Assembly (NCBI GenBank): GCA_013398055.1
Contig: VZRS01008300.1
Span: 378,623-442,622 of the forward strand
Direction of reading: 5' to 3'
From: Ifrita kowaldi
Taxonomy: Eukaryota > Chordata > Aves > Passeriformes > Cinclosomatidae
Length of the DNA: 64,000 nt
Numbering within the stretch: the stretch's first letter is position 1; the number at the start of each line of letters is the position of its first letter. A program made the position numbers and the translations under genes. Positions 1 through 11,929 of this stretch are shown here, one piece after another. A model generated the notes under the pieces. That model had not been told where the DNA came from. It did not search any database and worked only from the letters and a program-made list of their open reading frames with translations.

Positions 1-483
1 GCTTCAGGGTGAGCACGAGAGTAGGGGAGAGAGAATTGCTGATCAAATTACAGCTAACAATTTACTAACTTTTGTTAGGAAAGAAGAAAGTGACTTTGTG
101 ACTTCTATTGTGGAAAAAGTTTGTAGTAAAAAGTGTTATACTAGTGAAGAAACAGTTGTTCCTTTCTAGTGGTGCTTTTCAGAATTGAAGTTGATTTTGC
201 TGCTGCTCCAATTCTGCTGATTTCTGTGTTGACATTCTGTGCGGGAGCGTTGTTCAAGCATAGACTTGAGCTGCTATAAATTGTTGGTGCAGCCTGTTAT
301 GGAAACACTGACTGAAGTCTGCAGCAAGACAGTGATGCTGACCATAACTATTTGAGCCTTTTAATCCATAGAGGAGTACTGTTGTCAGTCATGCACTGAA
401 AATATTAACGTACCCAGGAACGTGCAATGAGAAACCTGAGAACTTTTATCTGTTGACTACTTCAGACTTGTGTGGTACTAAAG
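1..483 (+). other. ZNF518A: Possible 5'-UTR exon of ZNF518A
   Basis: This stretch has no long open frame. It ends at a good splice donor (AAG followed by gtaggc, exon end at 483), which could pair with the acceptor at 1130-1131 in front of the large coding exon. Human ZNF518A has non-coding 5' exons, so a UTR exon here fits. The upstream boundary is not visible and may lie outside the window. Transcript evidence would be needed to separate an exon from plain intron. Confidence 0.3.
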
Positions 484-1131
484 GTAGGCATGTGGAAAAT
501 CCATTGTAAGTCAGTGTGATTGTTTTTTTGGTGTTGGTAAAGGTCATGTCTCGATTAGTAAAGTAGATCTTTTGTCAGATTCTGATTTTACTTTCTTTCC
601 TTTTTAAGCACAATAGTTACTAGTTGAGTAGCAGACTTGAGTAATAAAAACATCAAATCCTGTGGATTTGGACTTGTTTTTAGTACTTCACTTAGGTTCA
701 GTTAGTGAGCCATGTCACAAAGGAGTGTTTTTATTTGTTTGCAATACCAAATGAGTAATGAACACTGCCTTCATTTTTAAAAAGTAGGTCTTGGGATTTC
801 TTATGCTTACAGGGTGAGAGAAACCCAAAATTTGATGACGTGTATCTTTCAGTAGATGTTGTTCTTTAAAACTTATTTTTCAAGTTTTATATTTTTTCTT
901 TTTAAAAAAACCCCAAACAACAAACCAACAAACACCCCCAACACAAGCAAACAAAGGTTACAGTGTAATAGCTTTTTTTTTGCCTCCTCCTTTTATTTTT
1001 TCCCCTCGAGTGCTATTATAAAAACTAACAGCTTCAAAGATTGGCATATATTTGTTAATGAATTGTAATAAATGTTCTAATTGCATTCAATTTAAAAGTA
1101 ATATATGCTTTGTTTTGTTTTTTAATTTCAG
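484..1131 (+). other. ZNF518A: Probable intron upstream of the ZNF518A coding exon
   Basis: AT-rich and without a supportable coding region. It ends in a strong acceptor: a T-rich tract over about 1109-1128 followed by CAG at 1129-1131. An A/C-rich low-complexity patch (about 905-957, mostly A with runs of C) is the reverse-strand form of G/T tracts seen elsewhere in the window. A 70-codon open frame at 856-1068 falls in this low-complexity sequence and is not a gene. Confidence 0.45.
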
Positions 1132-1250
1132 GAGAATGAAATGGGGAAGTTGTAGAGCTTTGAGAATAACTCGGTGCAGTTGTCTCATTTGCTGCCGGAA
1201 GTAAGACTAAATCTCAAGAATTTACGTAAAGAAAAGCAAAACGTAAAATC

Positions 1251-4200
1251 ATGTCATCTGAACAGGAACACTTTTTTTGTGGTACAAAGCAAATCAGTTT
1301 CTTAAGACACAATGCTATGAAGAATTTTTCTACAGACATTACTTTGAAAAAAGAACTGGTGAGTGATCCTTTAAGTATGACGATTCAACCAGCAATTTTA
1401 GATGTCAATCTCACTTATGGACTAAAAAACGTGAAAATTGAATTGCCCAAGGTGAACATTCCAAATGAAGTATTAATGAAACATGAAGTTGATAGGTTTA
1501 GAAAACTCTTTCAGTGTAAGCAGCAAACTGCAAGGAAATCTTTAAGTCTAGAGAAAATAAGCGGAAGCAATCCCAATTGTTCAGAGGGAAGCCACTTGCA
1601 AATTAAACCAGAAGTGCAATTTGAAGAAGGGTTGAAAACTGCAGCAAAGATACTGAATTTCACTTGTACAAAGTGCAAGGATAACATTAGATACAGCCCA
1701 AATGACCTACAGAAACATTTTCAGCTGCTACACTATGGTGAGTTGCCTTTGTATCCTTGTGAGATGTGCAGCTTCTCAGCTAATGACTTTCAGTCACTTA
1801 AACAGCACAGACGCATCCATCGTGGCACTTTAGTAAAATGTGAGCTCTGTAATGATGAACAGATATACACTTTGTTGGCTTTGACGAAACACTTCATATC
1901 AAAGCACTGTGTAAATGGATGCTTCCAGTGTGAAAAATGTGGGTTTTCTACCCATGATGCGGGTACGTTTGTTCAGCACATTCACAAACATAAAGAGATT
2001 CCCTATAAATGTGGAAAATGCCATCAAGAAAACTTTACAGAAGAGGAGCTCCAAAATCATGTTCTTGTTCATACCAGTATGTTTTCTTTTGGTTGTCCTT
2101 ATTGCAGTTACAGCACATCACGGAAAGATTATCTTTTAAAACACATCATAGCTTTACACAGAGACCACTTAATTGCAAAAGAAAAACTGGAAAAGGACAA
2201 ATATGAAAAAAGAATAGTAAAGACTCCAGCAGGATTGAAGCTTGTGTTAAGAAGGTATAAAATGGGAGCATCAAAAAAAGCACTCTGGAGACGGAAAAGA
2301 ATAAGCAGTGGAAGCGACAGTGCCGGAGAAGAAAATACGCAAGTGCTAAGAAGTGTAAATAAAATTCAGACAAATGCTGAGGAGCTGAACCAGCGTATGA
2401 GAGATGTGGAAGCAAATGAAGAGAAAGATCAAATTAAATACACAGAAAAGCATCATTTCATGGATGGAATGCTCTCTGCTACTACTGCACAATACAATAA
2501 GGGAGATGATGGAACAAGTTATGGCCTGGGATTATTGAAAAATGCTGTTCACGGGCCAACAGTATTGATGGTTAAAAACAATAAAATATCTGTTCCAGCA
2601 AATTACAGTGCTAAATTTATGGGCTTTAAGATGGTAGATGGAAAACAACATATTGTTATAAAATTACTACCTACAAGTAAGCAGAATGAGTATTTGTTGG
2701 GTCAGAAACTTGATCCTGTTAAAGATGGTTCTGCAACTCCTTTGCTACAGACTGCTGATTCCTGTGGCTTTTCTTCAGGTGCTATGCCACATGTAACTGA
2801 TCAGTCAACCTTAAAGAACAATTGTGTTCATCCATTAACCTCCCCTCTGTTTTCTTGTCCTGCTCATCATTCAGGAAAAACGAAAGTGGAAAAACAAAAT
2901 AACTCCATATTGTATGGGAGGAGTGTTTCTGAAACTGTAGCACCTTCTAATATAGCTGTAGGAAGAAGTCCAAATTATTTGCCAGTGAAGCTGGACTCAA
3001 CTGTTCTTCCACATGAAGAGGTAACAAAAGTTGGAACTCAAAGCAGTATCTCACGGGGAAGCTTTAGTCCTTCAAGTCATCCTCAGGTATTACCAACTGC
3101 TATTACAAATACTCTTCATTATGACCCTATGAAAATGCCCTTCTTTCCTGAACTGAAAATGCAAAATGGTGGCCTGAATAATAGTAATGGAACTAATAAT
3201 CTCTATTATTCAACTTCGGTGGATTCATCTAATGAACGGTTGTTGTCTTTTCACAACTATTCCAAAATGGACTCTTTGGATAATCCATGTAGCATTTGGA
3301 CGTCAACAGAGGACAGATACAAAGAATTTAGCAAAACTGGTTCTTTTCAAAACAGTAGAAATGAATCTGCATCTTCATATTCAGAATCGATGAAAGGTTT
3401 AAAAGCAGAGAAAATTGTGTCAGCCCAATCAAATATTAATAAAACTTATGAACACATAAACACTAAGAATAACTCTGTGTCTCTTAAAAGCCAGTCTAAA
3501 TGTGGTGTTGACAGCAAGTGTTTTACGGCTGACAAGCATAATGGCCAACAGTATTTGGACACTAACATAGATCAAGGCTTTCAGAATGTAGCTGAGAAAT
3601 TCCAGGAAAATGCCACTGATTGTGTTAACTCTTTTTTAATGCCTAAAATCACATCAGTTTTCTCATTGCAAAGTGAACAGGCAGCTAATTATTTATCGCC
3701 TGAGATAAACCAGTTACTGCAAGATGTGTTAAAAGTAGAAACAACTTCTCAGCAAGAGTCCTACAGCAAGACGAATAACTGTGTAAAACTTCATCCTGAT
3801 AAGCTGCTTTCTGGTCCTGAGACCAGGAATGCAGCCTGTGTGCATTTAAAAAGCTCTGCAACTGCGTGTGGTTTTCAGAGACCTCCTTCTAATGTAGACT
3901 TCCATTTATGTAAGAGAGAGTTGAATTCAAGATGTAGCACAAATGAAGGTACATGTTGTGGGAGAGAAAGACAGACACCCAAAACGTCATTTGATTCACG
4001 GGATGTGGACAAATTATCCAGAACTCCGGGTGTTGGTACATTGCTAAAAACTCATACAGATGAGTTTACACAGCAGTTAGTAAAAGATAAAGTACTGTCT
4101 GCAGCTCAAAATCCTAGCAGCTTTTCACCAGTTTTGCCTGTTCTTCAGGAACAGAAGAAAGCCCTTTTTGTTCAGTCCCTTCCGTCACGATTTTTTGTTC

Positions 4201-5906
4201 CTTTCCACCTTTCTAACCAGTCTAGACAGCAGGTGGTTTCAGGAAAATCTCTTCCATCAACCAGTTCATCAGATGGACATGTGACTAATGGTGTACCTGC
4301 ATCTTTTGTTTCAAATAAAGGACCTGGAATGATTCTGACTTTTAGTGGGGGAGTTGGAACAGTTACAAATGCCGCTAATGATAGTTCTCAGGTTTTAGGG
4401 GGAATTGCATCCAGAGAATTTGGGAAAATAACCATATCAGCTTCAGAATTGAAGGGGGAAAATGACAGTTTTGGAAATACAAGAAGTTCCTGTAATGGAG
4501 AAGTATGTAGTACAGTAAATGACTCGTTGAATAGTATGCTATTCAAAGCACCTCTTGCAATTACAAGCTCATCAGAGTCATCTGTGAAAGCAACTTCTTC
4601 TGTGAAGGTGTTACCAGAGCGCCAGGATGCTGTCCTTGGTTCTTTGGAGTCAGTAAAGCAACAGGAAATTAAACAGGAACAACATGTTTATGCACTTTCG
4701 CCTGATGGACAGCAGGGAGTTTTTCTGAAATGTATGACACCAAACAAGCCTGTAGTTCACAAACCAATTTTTTTTCAGGATAATGCTCATCAAAATTGTC
4801 AACCAAAGAAAACTGGAGCCATGAAACAACAGCTTTTGCTGAAAATTAAGGCTCCTACTTCAGATACACTGTCTGATACTACTCAGTCAGTAAGCAACTT
4901 GGTGCCCTCACTACAGGTGGATAACTTGCAGTTCCTTACTCCTGCACTAGCACAGAAACAAACTAATCTTAGTTTTAATGATGCCTTAAACTTACCAGGT
5001 GGGTTAATGCCAGCAAATGCCTCTTTGGCAAACTCTAATCCAGCATGTTGTGTTCCTCCTGTAGAACCTGTGTATTTTGCTGAATCTGCAGGGACACAGT
5101 TGCAAAAATGTTCTATTGAGAGTATGCAAATAATAACTGCTAACAAGAGGAATAACTTCGGTTGTCAGAAATCCACACGGAGCAACCAAAACAGAACCTC
5201 AAAAGTAAAACCTAGTTTAAAACAAGCTGGGTCTAAAAGTTCAGGAACTGTGGCTGTGAAAAGAAAAAAGAATTTCAAACGTAAAAGGAAGGCTAGTTGC
5301 CCAGAACCTCCTAGAAAGAAAGTAACGTTGCACAGGAAGTGTAAGGAAAAGAATCAGGCTGAAATTGTTAGTGAATCAGGTAGCTCTTACAAACCAAGGG
5401 CATCAAAAAAAACTGTAAGGACTTTGAAATTACTCCCTTTTAATTCTAACCAGCTTGTAAAATGCCCCCGGAGAAATCAACCAGTTGTTGTGCTTAATCA
5501 TCCTGATGCAGATGTTCCAGAAGTTGTAAATGTAATGAAAACCATTGCTAAATTTAAGGGACATGTTCTTAAGGTTTTATTGTCAAAAAGAACTGTTGAA
5601 GCTCTTCTGCAGCCAGAGTTCTGCAATCCTTTGGATGTAACTACTGATGATTTTTCTCAAAAAAGGTACAGGACAATAAAACCCATCAACCCTGTAAAAG
5701 AAAGATTTGTCTTAAAATTGACATTGAAAAAGACTAGCAAAAACAACTACCAGATTGTGAAAACTACCTCTGATAATACCTTGAAAGCCAAGTTTAGCTG
5801 CTGGTTTTGTGGTAGAATATTTGACAATCAGGATAATTGGGTAGGACATGGACAGAGGCATCTGATGGAGGCTACTCGAGATTGGAATTCATTAATGAAA
5901 CGATGA
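1251..5906 (+). CDS. ZNF518A: Zinc finger protein 518A, complete, single coding exon
   Basis: The frame encodes 1551 residues against about 1483 in human, and matches that protein along its length. Six C2H2 fingers lie near the N terminus: C139/C142-H156/H161, C170/C173-H186/H190, C197/C200-H214/H219, C227/C230-H243/H247, C254/C257-H270/H274 and C282/C285-H298/H303. A basic stretch follows (about 310-350). A long Ser/Asn/Thr-rich, probably disordered middle comes next, then a conserved C-terminal block containing KCPRRNQPVVVLNHPDAD and a last finger (C1517/C1520-H1533/H1537). The Met at 1251 is chosen because MSSEQ.. aligns with the family start and lies about 120 bases after the splice acceptor. 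The protein should be nuclear. Published work links ZNF518A and ZNF518B to EZH2 and G9A, hence to gene repression; that role is known of the family, not visible here. Confidence 0.97.
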   Translation: MSSEQEHFFCGTKQISFLRHNAMKNFSTDITLKKELVSDPLSMTIQPAILDVNLTYGLKNVKIELPKVNIPNEVLMKHEVDRFRKLFQCKQQTARKSLSLEKISGSNPNCSEGSHLQIKPEVQFEEGLKTAAKILNFTCTKCKDNIRYSPNDLQKHFQLLHYGELPLYPCEMCSFSANDFQSLKQHRRIHRGTLVKCELCNDEQIYTLLALTKHFISKHCVNGCFQCEKCGFSTHDAGTFVQHIHKHKEIPYKCGKCHQENFTEEELQNHVLVHTSMFSFGCPYCSYSTSRKDYLLKHIIALHRDHLIAKEKLEKDKYEKRIVKTPAGLKLVLRRYKMGASKKALWRRKRISSGSDSAGEENTQVLRSVNKIQTNAEELNQRMRDVEANEEKDQIKYTEKHHFMDGMLSATTAQYNKGDDGTSYGLGLLKNAVHGPTVLMVKNNKISVPANYSAKFMGFKMVDGKQHIVIKLLPTSKQNEYLLGQKLDPVKDGSATPLLQTADSCGFSSGAMPHVTDQSTLKNNCVHPLTSPLFSCPAHHSGKTKVEKQNNSILYGRSVSETVAPSNIAVGRSPNYLPVKLDSTVLPHEEVTKVGTQSSISRGSFSPSSHPQVLPTAITNTLHYDPMKMPFFPELKMQNGGLNNSNGTNNLYYSTSVDSSNERLLSFHNYSKMDSLDNPCSIWTSTEDRYKEFSKTGSFQNSRNESASSYSESMKGLKAEKIVSAQSNINKTYEHINTKNNSVSLKSQSKCGVDSKCFTADKHNGQQYLDTNIDQGFQNVAEKFQENATDCVNSFLMPKITSVFSLQSEQAANYLSPEINQLLQDVLKVETTSQQESYSKTNNCVKLHPDKLLSGPETRNAACVHLKSSATACGFQRPPSNVDFHLCKRELNSRCSTNEGTCCGRERQTPKTSFDSRDVDKLSRTPGVGTLLKTHTDEFTQQLVKDKVLSAAQNPSSFSPVLPVLQEQKKALFVQSLPSRFFVPFHLSNQSRQQVVSGKSLPSTSSSDGHVTNGVPASFVSNKGPGMILTFSGGVGTVTNAANDSSQVLGGIASREFGKITISASELKGENDSFGNTRSSCNGEVCSTVNDSLNSMLFKAPLAITSSSESSVKATSSVKVLPERQDAVLGSLESVKQQEIKQEQHVYALSPDGQQGVFLKCMTPNKPVVHKPIFFQDNAHQNCQPKKTGAMKQQLLLKIKAPTSDTLSDTTQSVSNLVPSLQVDNLQFLTPALAQKQTNLSFNDALNLPGGLMPANASLANSNPACCVPPVEPVYFAESAGTQLQKCSIESMQIITANKRNNFGCQKSTRSNQNRTSKVKPSLKQAGSKSSGTVAVKRKKNFKRKRKASCPEPPRKKVTLHRKCKEKNQAEIVSESGSSYKPRASKKTVRTLKLLPFNSNQLVKCPRRNQPVVVLNHPDADVPEVVNVMKTIAKFKGHVLKVLLSKRTVEALLQPEFCNPLDVTTDDFSQKRYRTIKPINPVKERFVLKLTLKKTSKNNYQIVKTTSDNTLKAKFSCWFCGRIFDNQDNWVGHGQRHLMEATRDWNSLMKR

Positions 5907-6675
5907 CCAGTGAAGAAAATCAATACCATTCATTAAAGTTAAAAAAAAAGAAAATCAGTTGAATTAGGATACACAGGTTATTCTGTTTTGTATGTCAGTG
6001 TTGTAACTGAGGTTGAAAAATGATGCAAAGTGCTTGTGTTTTAAAAGAAAGAGTGTATTCCCTATTGCCATCAGATTGGAGAAAGATCAAAGAACTTTGT
6101 GGTTTAAATAACTTGTAACTAACTGCAAATACAATTCCATAAAAAAATATTTTTTATTACTGCTATCACGTGCTATATTTTTATTCTATAGAGTGAGTCT
6201 TCAGGGCTTTTGTTCTGTACATACTTAAAAATCCCTAAACGTGTAAATATTTTTATACTTTTCAGTTACTTGGTATGATTCTTGCACAGAAATTACACCC
6301 CTCCCCCCAGTTTTTCAGTTCTGTGCATGCACTACTAAAACCAATTTTTAAAATCTTTTCAAACAAATACACGCAGCTGTTATCCTGGGATTTTTGTTAT
6401 TTTCACTTATTAGCTCTTGATTTTGTTTTTCAGGGATTGAACACTATTGTTAGCAAGTGCCTCAAAGATGTGAAGCAGTTTACATTATGTTGACTGTGTA
6501 ACCATGGGTCCGTATAGGGCCGTTCCCCCAACAGTTTCATTTAAACAAAGCCATATGTGAATGCTTTAAGCTATATTGCTATGCACATGACACTTGTACT
6601 ATTCCTGTGCAGTTTGTCTATTTTCTTAGTGAAGTATTTTTCATATAAATTAATAAAACCTATTATGATTGTGTT
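5907..6675 (+). other. ZNF518A: ZNF518A 3' UTR (end approximate)
   Basis: AT-rich untranslated sequence after the TGA stop at 5904-5906. Two candidate poly(A) signals are present: ATTAAA at 5932-5937, only about 25 bases after the stop and followed by an A-run, and the canonical AATAAA at 6652-6657. The second gives a more usual UTR length, so I end the UTR shortly after it. A further ATTAAA occurs near 6785. Confidence 0.55.
6652..6657 (+). terminator. ZNF518A: Candidate poly(A) signal of ZNF518A (AATAAA)
   Basis: Canonical AATAAA hexamer about 745 bases beyond the ZNF518A stop codon, in AT-rich sequence. It is the first perfect signal downstream, but the earlier ATTAAA at 5932 could also be used. 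Confidence 0.5.
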
Positions 6676-9499
6676 AATATGGTGAGTCAGAATGAAATCA
6701 ATTGAAAATATACAGTATATATATTCATATTGTATATGGTGTTTAAGAATGGTGAACATTCCTAATCTGTATTGATTCTGTCACTATTAAATTTGCTATA
6801 ACTTGTGTTTACAGAATATGACTTTGAGCATTTATAGAGAGTATTTCTGTCTTACTATGTCTGCCATAAACCCTATAGGAAGGTCAGGATATGGGGAGGT
6901 GCAGAGCACCATTTCAGGCCTGTAATTGCATTATAGTTTCATTTCAGGTGAGTGTAATTTGTCCCCATAATGACTTAAAGTTTTCTGCTATCGCTTATTC
7001 AGATGTATTGCCTTTTGGGGCACCAGAGGTTTGGCAAAACCAAGGCTTGAGTTATTCTTCCCTTATTTTACCAGCCAGCAGAGTAGTGTTCTTAGGAGCC
7101 TGCTTGCTTTCTACTTTCAGTTTTAGGGATAAGGAAGACAGACTATGCTTCTCAGTTTTTAGTCTTCATATAAGGGCATGTAAACAAAAGACCTTCTCTT
7201 AACCATAGTGACTGAGGGTATACAGATGAAGGTCTTTATTATCCACAGTAATTATGTGTTGAGACTTTGCCCTCTGGATTCTTAATGAACCTGTAGGCTA
7301 GAAGCTTCAGTCTTAAGTGGGATTGCCCTTACCATAGGGCTGGCACCTTTTGCCTGAGTATGGAGGTGTAAGCCAGCTTCCCAAAGTATTGATGAAAAAA
7401 CTGTCAAAATTGAAACTGGGACATTTAAATCTCTGGGGTTTAGATTGTGTGCAAGCCCAGGTAGTTTTCTGTTACTGTTTCCATAAGGTGAAAATGAAGA
7501 TTGCTTGCTACCAGTGAAACAGTAAGAAGCCTTTCATGGATGTCACAGGCATGTCACCACTAACCTGAATTCAACTTACGTTTTAAAAAGTGTTAAAATT
7601 ATTTAAAAACAATTGCTTCAGTGGCTAGATAAATTTTTCTTTCTTGATATGTGTGGTGGCAGGAAGATGCCCACTAGCCTTGTAGCTGGTGACTTATGTA
7701 TGGGAGTCAACCAAAGCAGTCAAGGCAGCATAGTTTGGGTGAATTAATCTACAGTTGGTATGTGTTGTGTATACAAACTGGATCATTTTGTGCTGAACAA
7801 TGGGCTTGAGCTCTGATGTTAATTTGGCTAGGAACTTTGAAGGAGACTGGTGTAGTGGTGAGGAAGCAAGTTGGAAATAAACAGCATTAGGAAAGGACAA
7901 AAACTTGTTCAGATTTTTTTACTAGAAGGATCTATTGTCTGCCTCAGCTTGCTCTCCTGTAAACTGTGAAATTGAACCTGGGGATTTTGGGCATTGCCTT
8001 TGCCTTCTTTGAAAAAAAATATATGTGAAGTTTGTTTCTAAACCTACTTGGTGCAATTTCAGCAAGGATGACCAAATTTTATTAATAATTACTCAGCAAT
8101 GAGGTGGAAATTCTGCTATAGCATTAGGGGGTTTTCTCTATTGATGAATCATGAGAGTGACAACTGTCACTGGAATTTTTTTCAAACTGGTTTGTTTTCC
8201 TATGAATTAAATGGTACTGCAAAAAAGAACATTGTAAAGCTAGGAAATGTTGAAGTAAGGTTGCTTTAAACAATCTTAATTCATTGTCATGTGTCACTTT
8301 TTCCATGGACATCCATCTCATTCAGTGCAGAGAATTGTTGCTCCCTCCTGAGTAGTGATTTAATATTTTGTTTCCCCACCCTTAATTATGTCCTCCTCTT
8401 ATTTAGAGCATGTTGCTCAAGTACTGTTCTAAACATATAATTCTTCTATTCTTATGAGTTTTTCCATAATGCTTTGTTTGAGGTCCTAAGAGTTTGGCAT
8501 TTCTGCAGATTAGATTTCAGAAAATCTCAAGTGGGACTTGATTGAAATTAAGATCACAATTAATTACCATCAGGAGAAATTTTGGTTGATATGATCTGAC
8601 TGGTGTTGCAGTAGATGGTGCAGTAGAAGATGCAGGGACAATATGTTCAGTTCTTCAGTGAAATGGTCATCTACTTTATATGAAGCCACCTTTTTACTGG
8701 CTGACTCCTGCAATGTTGGTGCATTTCTCAGCATTTTCAGTAAATGGGGAAAGGTATCTTACAAATATCCTACAAACCACAGTCTTTCAGCACACAGCTA
8801 CAATTTATCCCTGAAGTATTGTGTGGACCAAGTGAAATACATAAATCCATATGGAAAAATATTCAGTGATCATATATTTAATGCTTTTATTGCAGTGGGT
8901 ATAGCTATGTGTCAGGGCTGCACAGGTGTTGATTTTGAGTGCTTGACTTTGCTGTAACATTTTAAAATAGCTTGTAACATTGCACATAGCAAGATAAGAA
9001 ACCTTAAATTGATTCTAGTGTTTTGGGACATACAAAAATAAGTGCAAACACAGGGTCATCAGCCGTTTGTATAGTATTTGTGTTAGACCTTGAAGAGGCC
9101 TAAAATCTAGCCCATTGTGTATTCTTGGCAAGATGTGTATTCATCAGTAAGTCATGGTTGCCCTTCCTCAGTAATTCCAGTGTTTTAACCAAAAATTTGT
9201 TACATAGCTATTGTTATGTGAGATTTTTATTTTTTTTTACAACACTTCCTAATAATATCTGTTTGCTGCTGGTGCTTTTGATTGAAGGAGGAATGTAGTT
9301 TTGTAACGTGTGTCTGAACACTTGGATTTTTGAGAATGCAAGTTCTTACTCCTTTCATGGAGCAACATTGTCAGGAATGATATGCAGTACTTGTTGTACT
9401 CTCTGTATCAGGTAGACAGACAACACTTCTCCTTTGTACATTATTAAATATGATACTTTGCCCTGAGTTCTCAGACAAAATTACTTCATTTTTAGTTCT

Positions 9500-9640
9500 A
9501 GGTTTGGGGTTTTTTTGTGTGTGGGGTTGTTGGTTTTGTTTTTCTTTTTTTTTTTTTTGGTTGGTTGGTTTTGGNGGTTGGTTTTGGTGGTTTTTTTTTT
9601 TGGTTTGCTTTGTTTTTGGTTCTTTTTTTTGTTGTTTTTA
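9500..9640. repeat. G/T low-complexity tract with an ambiguous base
   Basis: Nearly pure T and G on the plus strand, including runs of T and TTGG units, with an N at 9575. The N suggests that reads disagreed or failed here. The open frame across it is only a product of its composition (Phe, Trp, Gly). Confidence 0.8.
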
Positions 9641-9804
9641 GCTATTCAGTGAATGAAAATTATATGGAAATTAGTTAACAATATCAAAGAAAGATGAGGG
9701 GAGAGGTGTGTTGCTGTGTCTGTCAGGTCAGACTTGATACACCTGTTACATGATGCATACACATGATGGCGTTAAGATGACTGCTCTCATTGCAACAGCT
9801 GCAG

Positions 9805-9928
9805 CAAGTCACCATTTCCTACATTCTGTAATGGCTTTTCAATCCACAGCATTGGGATTTTTAACACAGCCGACTTCATCCTGAACGCCAATTTACTTTA
9901 TGTCCAGAATGTAGGAAATGGTAACTTG
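9805..9928. repeat. Long imperfect inverted repeat (24-base arms)
   Basis: The arm at 9805-9828 is the reverse complement of the arm at 9905-9928 in 23 of 24 positions, with a 76-base spacer. A transcript from either strand could form a stem-loop. The spacer shows no coding potential. It could be a fold-back or non-autonomous DNA-transposon remnant, or a chance product of a local inverted duplication; no target-site duplication is obvious. Confidence 0.75.
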
Positions 9929-10960
9929 GTACAATCCTATACCTGAAATTTGCTTAAACTTTTCTCCATCTAAAACTGTGTTTCAAAACATGTCTACACC
10001 AAAGTCCTGCCAACTTGTAACAGATCTAGCTTGGGTATGGAAAGCAGAGTAACCAGTCTGCTTCCTTTGTTCCTGTATAAAACACCAAGTGTAGTAAAGT
10101 AGGTGATAACATACTGGTGAGCATGTGTGTGTGTTTTGGGGTTTGGTTTCATTTTGTCCCCCCATGGAGCCTTCTTTTGTGCCTAAGAAGTTCTCACCTC
10201 AGGCTGATTGGATTATTTTGTTGAAGATTGTGTTGCCTATCAGCTCCCTGCCTTGTTTTGTTGTAAAAACTATAAGGTAGCCCTTTAATCACGTAGAACA
10301 CGGATAAAAAGTAAAGAAGGGTTTGAGGCAACTGGCCCGTTTATCTAGAGCATATTTGTTATTTGTAGGTCAGCCACAATATTACATGTAGTGCTGAGCA
10401 CTTGGACCTGAGGGGCAGGAGCAGTAGCGCTTTAAAGTACTCAGTGCTAATTACCTCAAAAAAGTGATACCTAGTTTCTTGGATGAAAGTCTATAGCTAT
10501 ACACTTGAATTTCCCTTGTTCACGCTGTTTTTTTTTCCCCCAGTTCTAGAATGATGGAGATACTGCACACTTAATTTGGAAAGCAATATTTGAAGAACCT
10601 ACACATTTTGAGGAGCAACACAGAAAGGTTAGCAGACAGACAGACTTTGTTAGTACAAAGTTTAAATACTGTGCATGTACAGTACATGAGTGAAAGGCAA
10701 GGACTACATGAATACAAAGGAAGTTAAATACTCAGTGGCTACTTTTTCACAGAATACTTCCATTGTGAGTATTGCTTGAAATGGCTTCTAGAGTGATGCT
10801 TAAGGTAGCTAAATAATATAATAATACACATACAGAAGGAACAAATTAGGCTTGCAGACACTACTAACTTTTGTGTTAATTTTCATACCTTGACTTAGAA
10901 ATCTTAATGTCCTAAACATTTCAGTAGTATTAATCATAGTATTAATATAAAATAATACTG

Positions 10961-11001
10961 ATATTAGCAATATACTCTAATACAAATATTAGCAATATAC
11001 T
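10961..11001. repeat. 25-base-period AT-rich tandem repeat
   Basis: The 16-base unit ATATTAGCAATATACT occurs at 10961 and again at 10986, within a wider AT-rich patch that also repeats TAATCATAG-like words. Intergenic, with no apparent function. Confidence 0.7.
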
Positions 11002-11750
11002 AATCATAGCCCTTATGTAGTACTGTGAACTGTCTGTCAGAGGTAGGCTTATGTAATATCTGTATACATTGTTTTGTACTTGCCAGTGTCTTATTCACAT
11101 TACATATGGGTAAGTACTGCCTGTGTTGCACAGGGAAGAAACTGAGATGCCTCAAGATATGTAGGTAGCATGTGCTGAGCATCTATTAGCATACAGTTCT
11201 TTCTAGAAGAGAGGTGCATTACTTTTAGAAGTAATTGATCAAAAGCACAAGAAAATAGTTGCAGAATACAGCTACACTGTGGCCCTAAGGGACTTGCTGA
11301 GATTTTTCCAAGTCTTGACTCAGTCTTGCCTTTAATGCCTTGAATATAATCCTAGAGAACACTGCCTGATTTGGAACAAAAAGAACAAACCAGGTGTGTA
11401 TATGAAGTGTCAGTTTTAGAAAATACCTTTAAGATGGATGAGTCTTCAGGTCCAGTGAAATCAAACACCTCTAGAACTAATTAACAATTGCTCCTAAAAG
11501 TTTTTCACTTGTGCAATTTATACATTCATCAAATTAATTTTCACCACTTGAACATTTGTGGAAGTTTACTTTGTTCACAATAATACAATAAGTAAACTAC
11601 TGTGATAAAACAGGCCTGAAAAAAGTGGTTTTTTTTCTGTGTGCATATCCATAAATTCAGCAAGAACTGAGTGGGTAATTAGTTTAGCAATGAAGCAGTG
11701 CACCAACAGTAGGGAATTTGAAGACAAGATTTCAGTCATTAAGCCAAATA

Positions 11751-11778
11751 TATGTGTGTGTGTGTGTGTATATATATG
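11751..11778. repeat. TG/TA microsatellite
   Basis: A run of TG dinucleotides passing into TA dinucleotides. Confidence 0.85.
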
Positions 11779-11929
11779 AGATAAAGCTGTAAAAAGTGAT
11801 ATTGTTCATAACAAATTATGAAGGAGCACACACAAGCATATACATTAAAACATCAACACTAGTAAATTGATGCTTTCTTGCTGGAAGGGTGCCAAGAAAT
11901 GCAGTCCAGCAAAGTCTCCATACACTTCT

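Noticed and set aside
856..1068. 70-codon plus-strand frame before ZNF518A
   Set aside because: Built on T-runs and an A/C low-complexity patch in a probable intron.
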